DNA from: Acetatifactor aquisgranensis
Lineage (GTDB): Bacteria; Bacillota; Clostridia; Lachnospirales; Lachnospiraceae
DNA length: 64,000 nt
Reading direction: 5' to 3'
Assembly: GCF_943193215.1 (NCBI RefSeq)
Contig: NZ_CALPDH010000001.1
Span: 124,001 to 188,000 of the forward strand
Shown here one piece after another: positions 26,487 to 35,694 of this stretch. The notes beneath the pieces are model-generated. The model made no database searches. It saw only the letters and a program-made list of their open reading frames with translations, and was not told the DNA's origin. Position numbers and translations under genes: made by a program. Within the stretch, counting starts at the first letter, position 1; each line of letters begins with the position of its first letter.

Positions 26487-27989
26487 ATGATAGCAAAAAT
26501 ATTCAGAGAGCTGAAAGCATTTCTTTCCATGCGCAGCTTACAGACACGCATGTTCCTGGTGGTGTTGGTGGCCGGGCTTGTGCCCAGCGTCATCATGCGC
26601 TACGGAATCCTGGGAAGCTATGAGGAGCGTTCGGTACAGCAGCGTATTTCTACCGTTCAGAATCAGCTGATGATTGTGGGAAATCACCTGATCAGCAACA
26701 ATTATTTCAATACAAAGCCCGAGGGCTATACCAGCAGCGTGTCCAGGGAAGTAATCGATGCGGAGCTGGAAATGATATCGAATCTGTATGAGGGCCGGGT
26801 CATGATCATCGACCCCGGGCTGAAAGTGCTGAAAGACACCTATGGCATCAGCGAGGGGAAGACTATCATCTCCGAGGAGGTCATCAAGTGCTTTCAGGGG
26901 CAGATCACCAATAATTACGACAGCGAACACGGCTACATAGAGATGACCACATTCATTACGGATGCCGGCAGCGATACCGGGGAGATCATCGCGGTCATGC
27001 TGACCAGCATATCCAATGAATCCATCGCGGCCAACCTGGAGGTGCTGGGGCGCAATGCGCTGATTCTGGAGAGCCTGATGATCGTGGTCATCGTGGCCAT
27101 GGCAATCGTGCTGTCGGTGGTGATGACGAGACCCTTTAACAGGGTGACGGAGGCCATCAATGAGGTGAAAGCCGGTTACAGGGATGAGAGCATTTTCGTG
27201 CAGGGCTACGCGGAGACGGACCATATCGTGGACGCGTTCAATCAGTTGCTGAAACGGATGAGGACGCTGGACAATTCCAGACAGGAATTCGTGGAGAACG
27301 TGTCCCATGAGCTCAAGACCCCCATGGCTGCCATCAAGGTGCTGGCGGATTCTCTGCTGGCCCAGGGAGACGCCCCGGCGGAGCTGTACCGGGAATTTCT
27401 GGAGGACATCGCTTCAGAGATAGACAGAGAGAACCAGATCATCACGGATCTCCTTGCGCTGGTCAAAATGGATAAGAAAGCCCAGGAGCTGAACATCGTC
27501 TCGCTGAACATGAACGAACTGGTGGAGCTGATTTTAAAACGCCTCCGCCCCATCGCCAGAAAAAAGGATGTGGAAGTGGTCTTTGAGAGCATCCGCCCTG
27601 TGGTGGCCGAGGTAGACGAAGTGAAAATGACATTAGTCATGACTAATCTGGTGGAGAACGCCATCAAGTATAACAAGGAGCATGGCTGGGTGAAAGTGGA
27701 ACTGGACGCGGACCACCAGTATTTTATCTTCAAGGTCAGCGATTCCGGGCTGGGAATCCCGGAAGATTCCCTGGCGCATATCTATGAGAGGTTCTACCGG
27801 GTGGACAAATCCCATTCCAGGGAAATCGGAGGAACGGGGCTGGGACTTGCCATCACAAAGAGCTCTGTCCTGATGCACAGGGGGAGCATCACTGTGGCCA
27901 GCGTGGAGGGGGAGGGGACCAGCTTTACGGTAAAGGTTCCTCTGATTCACACGGTCGGCAATGCGGTTCTGGCAGCGGAAAGAGTATGA
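26487..27989 (+). CDS. HAMP-containing sensor histidine kinase
   Basis: A 500-residue membrane kinase: a first helix (about 22-42), an extracellular domain (about 45-190) of the PAS-like type, a second helix (LMIVVIVAMAIVLSVV), HAMP, then His274 in NVSHELKTPM, N-box NLVENAIKYN, G1 VSDSGLGIP, F-box YERFYRVD and G2 GGTGLGLAI. The order and motif details match WalK/PhoR-type kinases. Its regulator is the gene directly upstream. The signal is unknown; the adjacent lipoprotein gene suggests a link to the envelope or spore coat. Confidence 0.93.
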   Translation: MIAKIFRELKAFLSMRSLQTRMFLVVLVAGLVPSVIMRYGILGSYEERSVQQRISTVQNQLMIVGNHLISNNYFNTKPEGYTSSVSREVIDAELEMISNLYEGRVMIIDPGLKVLKDTYGISEGKTIISEEVIKCFQGQITNNYDSEHGYIEMTTFITDAGSDTGEIIAVMLTSISNESIAANLEVLGRNALILESLMIVVIVAMAIVLSVVMTRPFNRVTEAINEVKAGYRDESIFVQGYAETDHIVDAFNQLLKRMRTLDNSRQEFVENVSHELKTPMAAIKVLADSLLAQGDAPAELYREFLEDIASEIDRENQIITDLLALVKMDKKAQELNIVSLNMNELVELILKRLRPIARKKDVEVVFESIRPVVAEVDEVKMTLVMTNLVENAIKYNKEHGWVKVELDADHQYFIFKVSDSGLGIPEDSLAHIYERFYRVDKSHSREIGGTGLGLAITKSSVLMHRGSITVASVEGEGTSFTVKVPLIHTVGNAVLAAERV

Positions 27990-28013
27990 GTCGCAGGATT
28001 GAGGAGTGGCATT

Positions 28014-28928
28014 ATGAAGAAAATATATGGAATCCTGCTGGCATGTATATGTATGCTGGCAATCGTCTCCTGTGGTCAGGATGGCACGGAGGCGGAAAAT
28101 CTGTACCAGGTCTATTATGTGAGCAACTCCGAGACCAAGGTGGAGATGCATGCCCATGAAATGGAAGCGCTTACGGCAGAGGATGAACTGCAGGAGCTGA
28201 TGGAATGCCTGTCCACCAGCCCGGAGAAGCTGGAGTATAAGGCGCCTCTGGATATGGGATTCCGGGTGCTGGGCACAAAGCTGGAGGAGGGCAATCTGGC
28301 GATTGACGTGGACGCCGCCTATAATGAACTGCCGGTGATGACGGAGGTCCTGGTGCGGGCTGCGGTGGTGCGCACCCTGACTCAGCTGGAGAACGTGAAT
28401 CTGGTGATGATAACCGTGGAGGGGAACCAGCTAAGCGACAGGAACGGCAATGTGATTAGCTGGATGAACGCGGATCAGTTCATCGACAATGACGGCAATG
28501 AAATCAATACCTATGAGCTGGCAAGGGTAAAGCTGTACTTTGCCGGGGAGAGCGGTACGGATCTGATAGCCGCTTACCGGGAAAAACATTATTCCACCAA
28601 TACGCCCATGGAGCGCTTCGTGGTGGAGGAGCTGATCGCAGGTCCCAGCGGCCAGATAGAGGGGCTGTATCCGTCCATCAATCCAAATACGAAAATCGTC
28701 AATGTAATGACCAAGGACGGCGTCTGCTATGTGAATCTGGACGAGAATTTTCTGAATGTGGTGAATAACGTATCTACGGATGTATCTGTCTATTCTATCG
28801 TCAATTCCCTGGCGGAACTGAGCAATATCAATAAAGTGCAGATTCTGATCAACGGGGAGGTGCCGTCGGCGCTGTCTTCCGCCGCCTATGAGAGGAATCT
28901 GGACATCGTGACGACTCTGGAGAATTAA
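28014..28928 (+). CDS. GerMN double-domain lipoprotein
   Basis: A 304-residue lipoprotein. Signal peptide KKIYGILLACICMLAIVSCG ends in a lipobox with the lipid-accepting Cys. Two GerMN domains follow, each about 110 residues: the first with LAIDVDAAYNELPVMTEVLV, the second with CYVNLDENFLNVVNNVS and INKVQILINGE. GerM in Bacillus helps engulfment by holding the SpoIIIA-SpoIIQ ring; other GerMN proteins sit beside kinases such as LpqB/MtrB. The kinase context favours the second type here. ATG 28014 has GAGGAG upstream. Confidence 0.87.
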   Translation: MKKIYGILLACICMLAIVSCGQDGTEAENLYQVYYVSNSETKVEMHAHEMEALTAEDELQELMECLSTSPEKLEYKAPLDMGFRVLGTKLEEGNLAIDVDAAYNELPVMTEVLVRAAVVRTLTQLENVNLVMITVEGNQLSDRNGNVISWMNADQFIDNDGNEINTYELARVKLYFAGESGTDLIAAYREKHYSTNTPMERFVVEELIAGPSGQIEGLYPSINPNTKIVNVMTKDGVCYVNLDENFLNVVNNVSTDVSVYSIVNSLAELSNINKVQILINGEVPSALSSAAYERNLDIVTTLEN

Positions 28929-28951
28929 TTTTTGCCTCTGTCTTTACAATC

Positions 28952-28983
28952 TTCATATGAAATTCACATCAAAGTGTTATAAT
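28952..28983 (+). promoter_or_regulatory. Promoter with TTCAT repeat operator before a two-component operon
   Basis: TTCAT (28952) and TTCAC (28963) are spaced 11 bases apart within the -35 region; the -10 TATAAT is at 28978-28983. The block from 28951 on matches the one upstream of the ABC transporter at 31356 in 15 of 16 bases, so the regulator encoded here probably binds both. Confidence 0.6.
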
Positions 28984-29005
28984 AACACCCGGAGGGATGC
29001 TTAAA

Positions 29006-29707
29006 ATGAAAGAGACAGCGTACAGGGTCTTATTTCTGGAGGATGAGCCCACTATCCGGGAAGTCCTGACAGAATATATGACAATGTCCGGATACCGGGT
29101 GACCGGGGCAGAGCGGGGCGACAAGGCGATGGCGCTTCTGCGGGAACAGGATTTCCACATAGCGGTGCTGGATATCTGCGTGCCGGGGGCGGACGGCTTT
29201 GAGGTGCTGCAGTCTGTCAGGAACAGCGGGAAAGACACGGCGGTAATCATGCTGACGGCGCTGGAGGATGAACAGACCCAGGTGAGAGCCTTTAATCTGT
29301 ATGCGGACGATTATGTCATCAAGCCGGTCTCCCCCATCATTCTGCTGAAGAGGATGGAGACCATTCTGCGCCGCACCGGGGGCGGCGGGGGAGAACAGGC
29401 CAGGAAAGAGGGCCTTGTGCTGAAAGAGGAGGCATACTGCGCTTTCTATCAGGGGGAGAAACTGCCTCTGACACTCAGCGAGTATCTGCTGCTGCACACG
29501 CTGATGGGACATCCTGACAGGGTCTTTACCAGAGAGCAGCTTATCTTAAGTATCTTTAACGAGGATTACATCGGAAATGACAGAATCATCGATGCCCATG
29601 TGAAGAATCTGCGCAAAAAGCTCCCCATCCCCTGCATCAGGACGGTGATCGGCGTGGGATATCAATTCGACAGAAACGCGCAGCAGCCTGCCCCGGGCGG
29701 CGGCTGA
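29006..29707 (+). CDS. OmpR-family response regulator
   Basis: A 233-residue regulator with receiver (acid pocket EDE at 12-14, phospho-acceptor Asp56 in VLDICVPG, Thr in MLTALED, Lys in YVIKPVS) and a winged-helix DNA-binding domain (LTLSEYLLLHTLM, then RIIDAHVKNLRKKL and VIGVGYQFD). A glycine run lies between the domains. I start at ATG 29006, with GGAGGG 9 bases upstream; the ATG at 28997 touches that site. It is followed by its kinase after 14 bases. The TTCAT operator in its own promoter implies autoregulation. Confidence 0.92.
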   Translation: MKETAYRVLFLEDEPTIREVLTEYMTMSGYRVTGAERGDKAMALLREQDFHIAVLDICVPGADGFEVLQSVRNSGKDTAVIMLTALEDEQTQVRAFNLYADDYVIKPVSPIILLKRMETILRRTGGGGGEQARKEGLVLKEEAYCAFYQGEKLPLTLSEYLLLHTLMGHPDRVFTREQLILSIFNEDYIGNDRIIDAHVKNLRKKLPIPCIRTVIGVGYQFDRNAQQPAPGGG

Positions 29708-29721
29708 GACAGGAGATTTTC

Positions 29722-31341
29722 ATGCGTCTGGGACGAAAGAATTTATTCTACAGTATGGCCCTGGCGGGGATCATGCTGATATTTCTGGTAGGGTATTTTA
29801 TCTATATGCTGCCCTCCCTCTACGTGGATTACGTGATGGAAGAGAATCTGAAATCCATCCGCAGGCAGCATGAGGCCTATGTGGAGCAGGGCTCATATGA
29901 GGGGGTCAGCGTGAGGAATTCCACGGCCTGCATTTCTCTGGAAATTCCCCTGGAGGAGGACTATGTCCTGGTTACGGGGAAGGCGTTTTCGGCGGAGATC
30001 ACCTTTCATGATGAGCGCATGAACCAGATTCTGGACAGATGCCGGGAGCTGCTATTTTTGGCGGATGCAGAGGAGGACGGGGATTTACGGGAGGAGATGG
30101 GCCGGTTCGGCGATATCCTTGAAGAGGTTGTGCAGGAGGACAGTTCCCTGCCGGTGAGCCTGAATTTCCGTTATCTCCAGGACATGGAAGAAGAGTTCTA
30201 CAATGAATCTGTCAAAATTCACACCTATTCTGACAATCTGTTCATCACCGAGTTGAGCGTGGAGGATGCCAGCAACCGATACACCAATTACATCGCCTTT
30301 GAGAAGACGGAAGAACGTATGATCATGTCCGTCCTGCCGGTGGTGGCTCCTGATGTGGACGAAATCCGACCTGTTGTGCTGCAGAGCCTCCCTATGCTGG
30401 GCGCGGTTATATTTCTGCTGGTGCTGCTGTCTTCCCGCCTGTATTCTAAAGGCATCGTAAGCCCTGTCATGGAGCTGGTGCGGCATACGGAAGAGATGAA
30501 ATACGACAGGAATTTCTCCGTGAAGCGGCTTTCCGAAAAGCGGCCGGATACAGGGGACGAGATACAGGAGCTGGCAGATACCCTGGATGATCTGTATCAG
30601 CAGATCAAAGAAGGCTACTGTCAGCTGGAAGAAAAGAACAGGGAGCTGGCAGAGGAGAACAGGCGGCAGGAAATCTTCCTGAGGGCTTCCTCCCATCAGC
30701 TGAAGACCCCGATTGCGGCGGCGCTTCTGCTGGTGGACGGCATGCTGAACGAAATCGGCAGATATAAGGACACGAAAGTCTATCTTCCCAGGGTAAAGGA
30801 ACAGCTTCTTTCCATGCGCAAGATGGTGGAGGATATCCTGTATCTGAACCATTGCGCGGAGGATATGCGAATCCGGCAGACAGATGTGGGAAAGCTGCTG
30901 GAGGAAAGGCTGCGGTCCTGTCAGGTGGCTCTGGCGGATAAAGGGATTGCGGTGGATGTGCCGGAAAATATGGTGTTTGCGGCAAAGACGGATGAGATGA
31001 TAATCTCCCAGATACTGGACAATCTGCTGTCCAATGCGGTGCGGTATACGCCTGAGGGAGGACATATCCGAATCGCGTATTTAGAAGCGGGGGGCTGTGG
31101 GCGGAGGATTCTGATTGAGAACTTTGGCGTGACCATTCCCGAAGAGCTTGCGCCCCATATCCTGGAACCTTTCGTCAGCGGCAGCCACCAGGCGGATTCC
31201 TCCGGGATGCGCAGCCATGGTCTGGGTCTGTACATCGCCTCTTATTACGCGAAAAAGCTGGGCATCCTCCTGGAAGTGCGAAATGGGGAGGACAGTGTGG
31301 CGGCGGAACTGACTTTTCTGCCAGAATATCAGAAATCATAA
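29722..31341 (+). CDS. Sensor histidine kinase
   Basis: A 539-residue kinase: N-terminal helix (about 10-32), an acidic extracellular domain to about residue 215, a second helix (LPMLGAVIFLLVLLSSRLYS), a HAMP-like stretch with a coiled coil rich in Glu, then His325 in SSHQLKTPIAAALL (Q replaces the usual E after His), N-box DNLLSNAVRYTP, G1-like IENFGVTIPEE and G2 HGLGLYIASYY. The G1 box lacks the usual D-x-G-x-G and is divergent, so ATP binding may differ. Paired with the regulator upstream; the ABC transporter downstream is the likely target. Confidence 0.88.
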   Translation: MRLGRKNLFYSMALAGIMLIFLVGYFIYMLPSLYVDYVMEENLKSIRRQHEAYVEQGSYEGVSVRNSTACISLEIPLEEDYVLVTGKAFSAEITFHDERMNQILDRCRELLFLADAEEDGDLREEMGRFGDILEEVVQEDSSLPVSLNFRYLQDMEEEFYNESVKIHTYSDNLFITELSVEDASNRYTNYIAFEKTEERMIMSVLPVVAPDVDEIRPVVLQSLPMLGAVIFLLVLLSSRLYSKGIVSPVMELVRHTEEMKYDRNFSVKRLSEKRPDTGDEIQELADTLDDLYQQIKEGYCQLEEKNRELAEENRRQEIFLRASSHQLKTPIAAALLLVDGMLNEIGRYKDTKVYLPRVKEQLLSMRKMVEDILYLNHCAEDMRIRQTDVGKLLEERLRSCQVALADKGIAVDVPENMVFAAKTDEMIISQILDNLLSNAVRYTPEGGHIRIAYLEAGGCGRRILIENFGVTIPEELAPHILEPFVSGSHQADSSGMRSHGLGLYIASYYAKKLGILLEVRNGEDSVAAELTFLPEYQKS

Positions 31342-31344
31342 AGT

Positions 31345-31371
31345 TTCATCTATTCTTCATTTGAAATTCAT
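31345..31371 (+). promoter_or_regulatory. Triple TTCAT direct repeat operator
   Basis: TTCAT occurs at 31345, 31356 and 31367, exactly 11 bases apart, one helical turn, which is typical of OmpR-family sites. A -10-like sequence (TTATAG, 31390-31395, or TAAGCT, 31382) follows. The last two units match the site before the response regulator gene at 28952. Confidence 0.65.
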
Positions 31372-31462
31372 CCGGATTTGCTAAGCTGATTATAGCCGCT
31401 GAAGTTACGGGGAATTCAGTGGAAATGTCCCAAAGGGGAATAAGGCAAAGGAGATGATTCAT

Positions 31463-32341
31463 ATGTTGTTATCCATTCAAAATCTCACAGTGCGCTATGG
31501 AGCGGATACGGCCCTGTCCGTCAGCTCGCCCATAGACATTGAGGAAGGGGACCGGGTGGGGGTGATAGGTTCCAACGGCGCGGGGAAGACCACGCTGATA
31601 AAAAGCATCCTGGGGCTTGTGCCCTATGAGGGCGCGATTCGGACGGGCCTTAGGCCGGAGCAGATGGCGGTGCACATGCAGTTCAATGAATATACGGACG
31701 CCATGCCGGTCCGGTATATCATGGAGGCGGTTCTGGGGACCAAAATCGCCCGGGACAAAAAGCTGCAGGAGCTGATTGCCTTTTTTGAGTTCGGGGACTG
31801 CCTGCGGAAAAAGTACGCGAAGCTTTCCGGCGGGCAGAAGCAGCGGTTCACTATCATCATGGTCATGATGCAGGAGGCGGCTCTGACCTTTTACGATGAG
31901 GTCACATCGGGGCTGGATTTTGAGACCAGGCAGAAGCTGGTGGAGAAACTGGTGGAATGGTACCGGGGAAAAAAGGAGAGTCTTGTGGTGGTGTCCCACT
32001 ACTATGAGGAGCTGGACCAGCTGGCCGAAAAGCTGCTTATACTGGACAAAGGGCAGGTCATCGATTACGGCAGCAAAGATGAACTGTTCCGGAAGTACTG
32101 CGGCAGGGCAGTCATCGTGGTAAGCCATTCCGAGAGGAACGAAGAGCTGCTGTCCGGTTTTCGGAAACTGTCCGCTCCGGCCCATTTGATTGCCGTGTCC
32201 TGCGAGAGCGAGGGAACGGAAAAGGCGGTCACGGAGCTATTGCAGAGAAATGATGTGAATTACAAGCGCAGTAACAATGATATCGAAATACTCTATACCA
32301 ATGCAAAGGCTGCGAAAGGAGGGCAGACTGATGGAAAATAA
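31463..32341 (+). CDS. ABC transporter ATP-binding protein
   Basis: A 292-residue ATPase of the ABC-2 exporter type. Walker A GSNGAGKTT, signature LSGGQKQR, Walker B FYDEVTSGLD (V replaces the usual P after the catalytic Glu), switch His in VVSHYYEELD. The last 80 residues form a C-terminal extension as in drug or lipid exporters. ATG 31463 has AAAGGAG at 8 bases; the nearer ATG 31454 touches it. It overlaps the permease start by 11 bases. The TTCAT operator upstream links it to the two-component system just before it. Substrate unknown. Confidence 0.92.
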   Translation: MLLSIQNLTVRYGADTALSVSSPIDIEEGDRVGVIGSNGAGKTTLIKSILGLVPYEGAIRTGLRPEQMAVHMQFNEYTDAMPVRYIMEAVLGTKIARDKKLQELIAFFEFGDCLRKKYAKLSGGQKQRFTIIMVMMQEAALTFYDEVTSGLDFETRQKLVEKLVEWYRGKKESLVVVSHYYEELDQLAEKLLILDKGQVIDYGSKDELFRKYCGRAVIVVSHSERNEELLSGFRKLSAPAHLIAVSCESEGTEKAVTELLQRNDVNYKRSNNDIEILYTNAKAAKGGQTDGK

Positions 32342-33113
32342 TGAACGGAAAACCGTATCCCGCCAGATGCTGGCATTTGAGTTCCGCAAGACGATTGGAA
32401 ATCCCTATGTGCATATTTTCGGCGTGGGCATGCCGGTGCTGATGATGATTATCATCACCCGGGCCGTAGTAGGCGAAATCGCGGATGCTGCAATACGCTC
32501 CGGTGTCAATACAACTGTTTTTCTGGGAATCGGCGCATTGATTCCCATGGCTACCATCTTCATGGGCTACGGCGTATCCAATGCCCAGGAACTGGAGAAG
32601 GGCATTCCCCAGCGCATGGAGCTGTTCGGCATCAAGCCCGGCGTCACTATCTGTAACCGCATTCTGGCGGAAGCCATCTTCATGTTTCTTGCCTTTCTGA
32701 TTTATTTTGCGGTGGGGTATGCGGCGGTGGACCTGGAGGCGCCTGAACTGTCGGGGGCTCTGCTGTATGCGGTCTGTATTTTGGGCTTCAGCGTATTTCT
32801 GTTCTGCTTCGCCTATGGGATTTCATCGCTGCTGCGGAAATTTTCGCTGACCTACTGCGTGACCATGCTGCTGTATTTCGCGATGATGATACTGGGAGGC
32901 ATGATGGGAATCAGCTATGAGAATCTGCCCCCGGCGGTGCAGCTGGTGGCAAAGCTCCTGCCGGTCACATATATCAACCGGGATTTTTATACTGTGTGGA
33001 AAGGGGAGAATTATAATTTCGTGCCCATGCTGCAGTCCTATCTGCTGATGGGGGCGGCAGCGGGGATTCTGATGTTCTTTACCATGAAGCGCAGAGAGAG
33101 GAAACTGCATTAA
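32331..33113 (+). CDS. ABC-2 type transporter permease
   Basis: A 260-residue permease with six hydrophobic segments, from IFGVGMPVLMMIIITR to a last helix near YLLMGAAAGILMFF, ending in a basic KRRERKLH tail. This is the plan of ABC-2 exporters such as DrrB or NodJ. ATG 32331 is set by AGGAGGG at 6 bases. The gene starts inside the end of its ATPase gene. comEC begins 14 bases after its stop, so the transporter and comEC may be cotranscribed. Confidence 0.88.
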   Translation: MENNERKTVSRQMLAFEFRKTIGNPYVHIFGVGMPVLMMIIITRAVVGEIADAAIRSGVNTTVFLGIGALIPMATIFMGYGVSNAQELEKGIPQRMELFGIKPGVTICNRILAEAIFMFLAFLIYFAVGYAAVDLEAPELSGALLYAVCILGFSVFLFCFAYGISSLLRKFSLTYCVTMLLYFAMMILGGMMGISYENLPPAVQLVAKLLPVTYINRDFYTVWKGENYNFVPMLQSYLLMGAAAGILMFFTMKRRERKLH

Positions 33114-33127
33114 GTGGGGGGATCTGT

Positions 33128-35554
33128 ATGAGGAAAAGGCCATTGTTCCTGGCGGCCCTGTTCCTGGTAATCGTGGCGGCCCTCCGGCTGGGAGCCGGAG
33201 GCGCCTCAAATCCGCCGCCGGGCTTTCGGAGCACGGCAGAGCTGAATACGGCGGAAGAGCTGCTGATTGCGGGACAGGTATACCAAAAGGACGAGACATC
33301 TATTTATCTGAAATCTGTTGTCATTTTGAAATCTCATGCCTTAGGGCATTCGGCCGCGGATTTGCGGCAGGGGCTTCCATGTTCGGAAAATTTCATATGC
33401 GAGGTAGAGAATCCGGGGGATTTTCCTTTGGGGAGGACTGTGGCGGTACAGGGCATTTTCTATCCCTGTTCTTCTGCCACGAACCCGGGGGAATTCGATT
33501 CGGCAGTGTATTATCGGACGCTGGAAATCGGCGGGAGACTGCGGAAAGCGGAGGTAAATGCCTGTGGGGAGGATTCCTGGCCTGTACGGAACGGCCTGTA
33601 TGAGCTGAAATGCATATTGAAAGAGCGGCTGTATAGCATCTTCCCGGAGAAAGAGGCGGCTGTGATGAGCGCGCTGCTTCTGGGAGATAAAAAGGACCTG
33701 GACAGTGAGCTGAAAGATTTGTATAAGAGGAACGGCATCCTGCATATCCTGAGCATTTCGTCGCTGCACATCACTATCATCGGTATGAGTGTATACAAGC
33801 TGCTGCGGAAAATGGGCCTGTCGGTCTGTCCGGCTGCTGTCGGGGGCAGTGTCCTGCTGCTTCTATATGGCGGCATGACAGGATTCAGTGTGTCCGCCTG
33901 CCGGGCTATCGGGATGTACCTGATCAGAATGCTTGGAGAGATTGCAGGCAGGACTTATGATATGCTGACGGCGCTGGGGGTGATGGCAGCGGTGATGGTG
34001 ATCAGGAATCCCTGGTATCTGAGAAGCAGCGGCTTCCTGCTCTCCTTTGGCTCAGTGCTTGGGATTGGCGTGGTGTGTCCGGCCCTGTCGCCGGAACTGC
34101 CCCGGGGAAAGCCCGGCCTGTTCAAATCGCTGTTCCAATCCGTCATAGCCAGTCTGTCCATCACTTTGATGACCCTTCCCATCCAGCTCTGGTTCTATTA
34201 TGAGATTCCGGTCTATTCTGTTTTTTTGAATCTGTTCGTCTTACCTCTGATGAAACCCATGATGATAACAGGGCTCCTGGCCATGCTGGTGCCGGGGCTG
34301 GGAATATTGGGCGGCGTGGATTATTTTATCCTGAAATCCTATGAAATTCTGTGCGGCTGTTTCGACAAGCTGCCTTTCCGCACATGGAATCCGGGCTGTC
34401 CGGCAATCTGGCAGATTGTGGCGTACTATCTGCTGCTGGCAGGGGTGGTCATGGCGGGAAACCGGGGAAAAAGGAAGAGGGACGCGGCGTTCCCGGAGGA
34501 CGGAGAGAGGCGGAGAGACGCAGGCCTGCCAGAGAGGGCGGAATTGCTGAAAATGGCAGAAGTACAGAAAGGCATTGCGGCGCCGGAAGCCCCTGCGGGT
34601 GACAGGACAGGGGGATTGCGCGGGAGGATGAAAGGACGGGCTGCGGGCATTCTCGCGGAAGTATGTATCCTGACGGCTGCGGTCCTGCTCTTCGCGCTCC
34701 GTCCGCCCGCGGTAAACAGAGTCACATTTCTGGATGTCGGACAGGGGGACTGCATCCTGGTGCAGACCGCCTCCGGCCAGAATTATATTTTCGACTGCGG
34801 CAGCAGCAGCCGGAGCAGCGTGGGAAAATATCTGCTGATTCCCTGTTTAAAGTATAACGGAATACGTTATATCGATGCCGTATTCCTCTCCCACCCGGAC
34901 GCGGACCATGTAAACGGTGCGGTGGAACTGTTTGAGATGGGAGGGGAGAACAATATTACCGTAGGCCAGCTGCTGCTCCCCGCTATCAGGAAGGAGGCCA
35001 GGCAGGAGCATCTGGGAGAGCTGATTGCGGCAGCCGGGGAGGCCTCCCGGGAAAAACCTGTCTCTGTAGGCTATCTGAAAGCCGGGGACAGCTTTCGCTG
35101 CGGCAGCGCGGACTTTACCTGTCTCCATCCCGATGAAAGCATTGGCACTGAGGACATCAACGCATGCTCGGAATGTTTCTATGTGGAGTTCGCGGAAAGA
35201 AAAGGGCAGAGCTGGACCATGCTTCTGACAGGGGACGTGCAGAACGAGGGGGAGGACGCCCTGCAGGAGGAGCTGGAATCGCGGGATATCAGAGACATCA
35301 CGGTGCTGAAAGCTGCGCATCACGGTTCCAGGAATTCCACGCCGGAAGAAATGCTGGAACGTCTCTCTCCCATGCTCACTGTGATTTCCAGCGGCAGGGA
35401 CAATCGCTACGGCCATCCCCATGCAGAGCTTTTGGAGCGTCTGGAGGAAAGTGGCACCGTCATTGCCCAGACAGCACATTCCGGCGCGATTACCGTCAGC
35501 TTCGGCCGGAGCGGAATCAGAGTGTCTGTTTTTTGCGCAGAACCGCCGCGCTGA
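33128..35554 (+). CDS. comEC: ComEC/Rec2 DNA uptake channel
   Basis: An 808-residue ComEC, full length. It carries incoming single-stranded DNA across the membrane. Order: N-terminal signal-like helix, OB-like soluble domain (about 45-140, DUF4131), a multi-helix competence domain (about 160-450), a basic hydrophilic stretch (about 440-500) before another helix, then a metallo-beta-lactamase domain: FLDVGQGDC, SHPDADH from about residue 588, LLTGDV, KAAHHGSRNST, GHPHAELLERL. The usual SGLH motif of the channel domain reads SSLH. The hydrophilic insertion is longer than usual. Other com genes except comEA are not in the window. Confidence 0.93.
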   Translation: MRKRPLFLAALFLVIVAALRLGAGGASNPPPGFRSTAELNTAEELLIAGQVYQKDETSIYLKSVVILKSHALGHSAADLRQGLPCSENFICEVENPGDFPLGRTVAVQGIFYPCSSATNPGEFDSAVYYRTLEIGGRLRKAEVNACGEDSWPVRNGLYELKCILKERLYSIFPEKEAAVMSALLLGDKKDLDSELKDLYKRNGILHILSISSLHITIIGMSVYKLLRKMGLSVCPAAVGGSVLLLLYGGMTGFSVSACRAIGMYLIRMLGEIAGRTYDMLTALGVMAAVMVIRNPWYLRSSGFLLSFGSVLGIGVVCPALSPELPRGKPGLFKSLFQSVIASLSITLMTLPIQLWFYYEIPVYSVFLNLFVLPLMKPMMITGLLAMLVPGLGILGGVDYFILKSYEILCGCFDKLPFRTWNPGCPAIWQIVAYYLLLAGVVMAGNRGKRKRDAAFPEDGERRRDAGLPERAELLKMAEVQKGIAAPEAPAGDRTGGLRGRMKGRAAGILAEVCILTAAVLLFALRPPAVNRVTFLDVGQGDCILVQTASGQNYIFDCGSSSRSSVGKYLLIPCLKYNGIRYIDAVFLSHPDADHVNGAVELFEMGGENNITVGQLLLPAIRKEARQEHLGELIAAAGEASREKPVSVGYLKAGDSFRCGSADFTCLHPDESIGTEDINACSECFYVEFAERKGQSWTMLLTGDVQNEGEDALQEELESRDIRDITVLKAAHHGSRNSTPEEMLERLSPMLTVISSGRDNRYGHPHAELLERLEESGTVIAQTAHSGAITVSFGRSGIRVSVFCAEPPR

Positions 35555-35694
35555 AAGGAGTGTTTTCGGCAGGTATTTCGGCGGGCGGCGCAAAGAAAGA
35601 TTTGCATAATCCGCGCATTTGTAATATAATATCACTAAAGCCCCGGGCAACCGGTGGGGGACATGATGCCTTATATTGATATGAGGGGAAGGAT

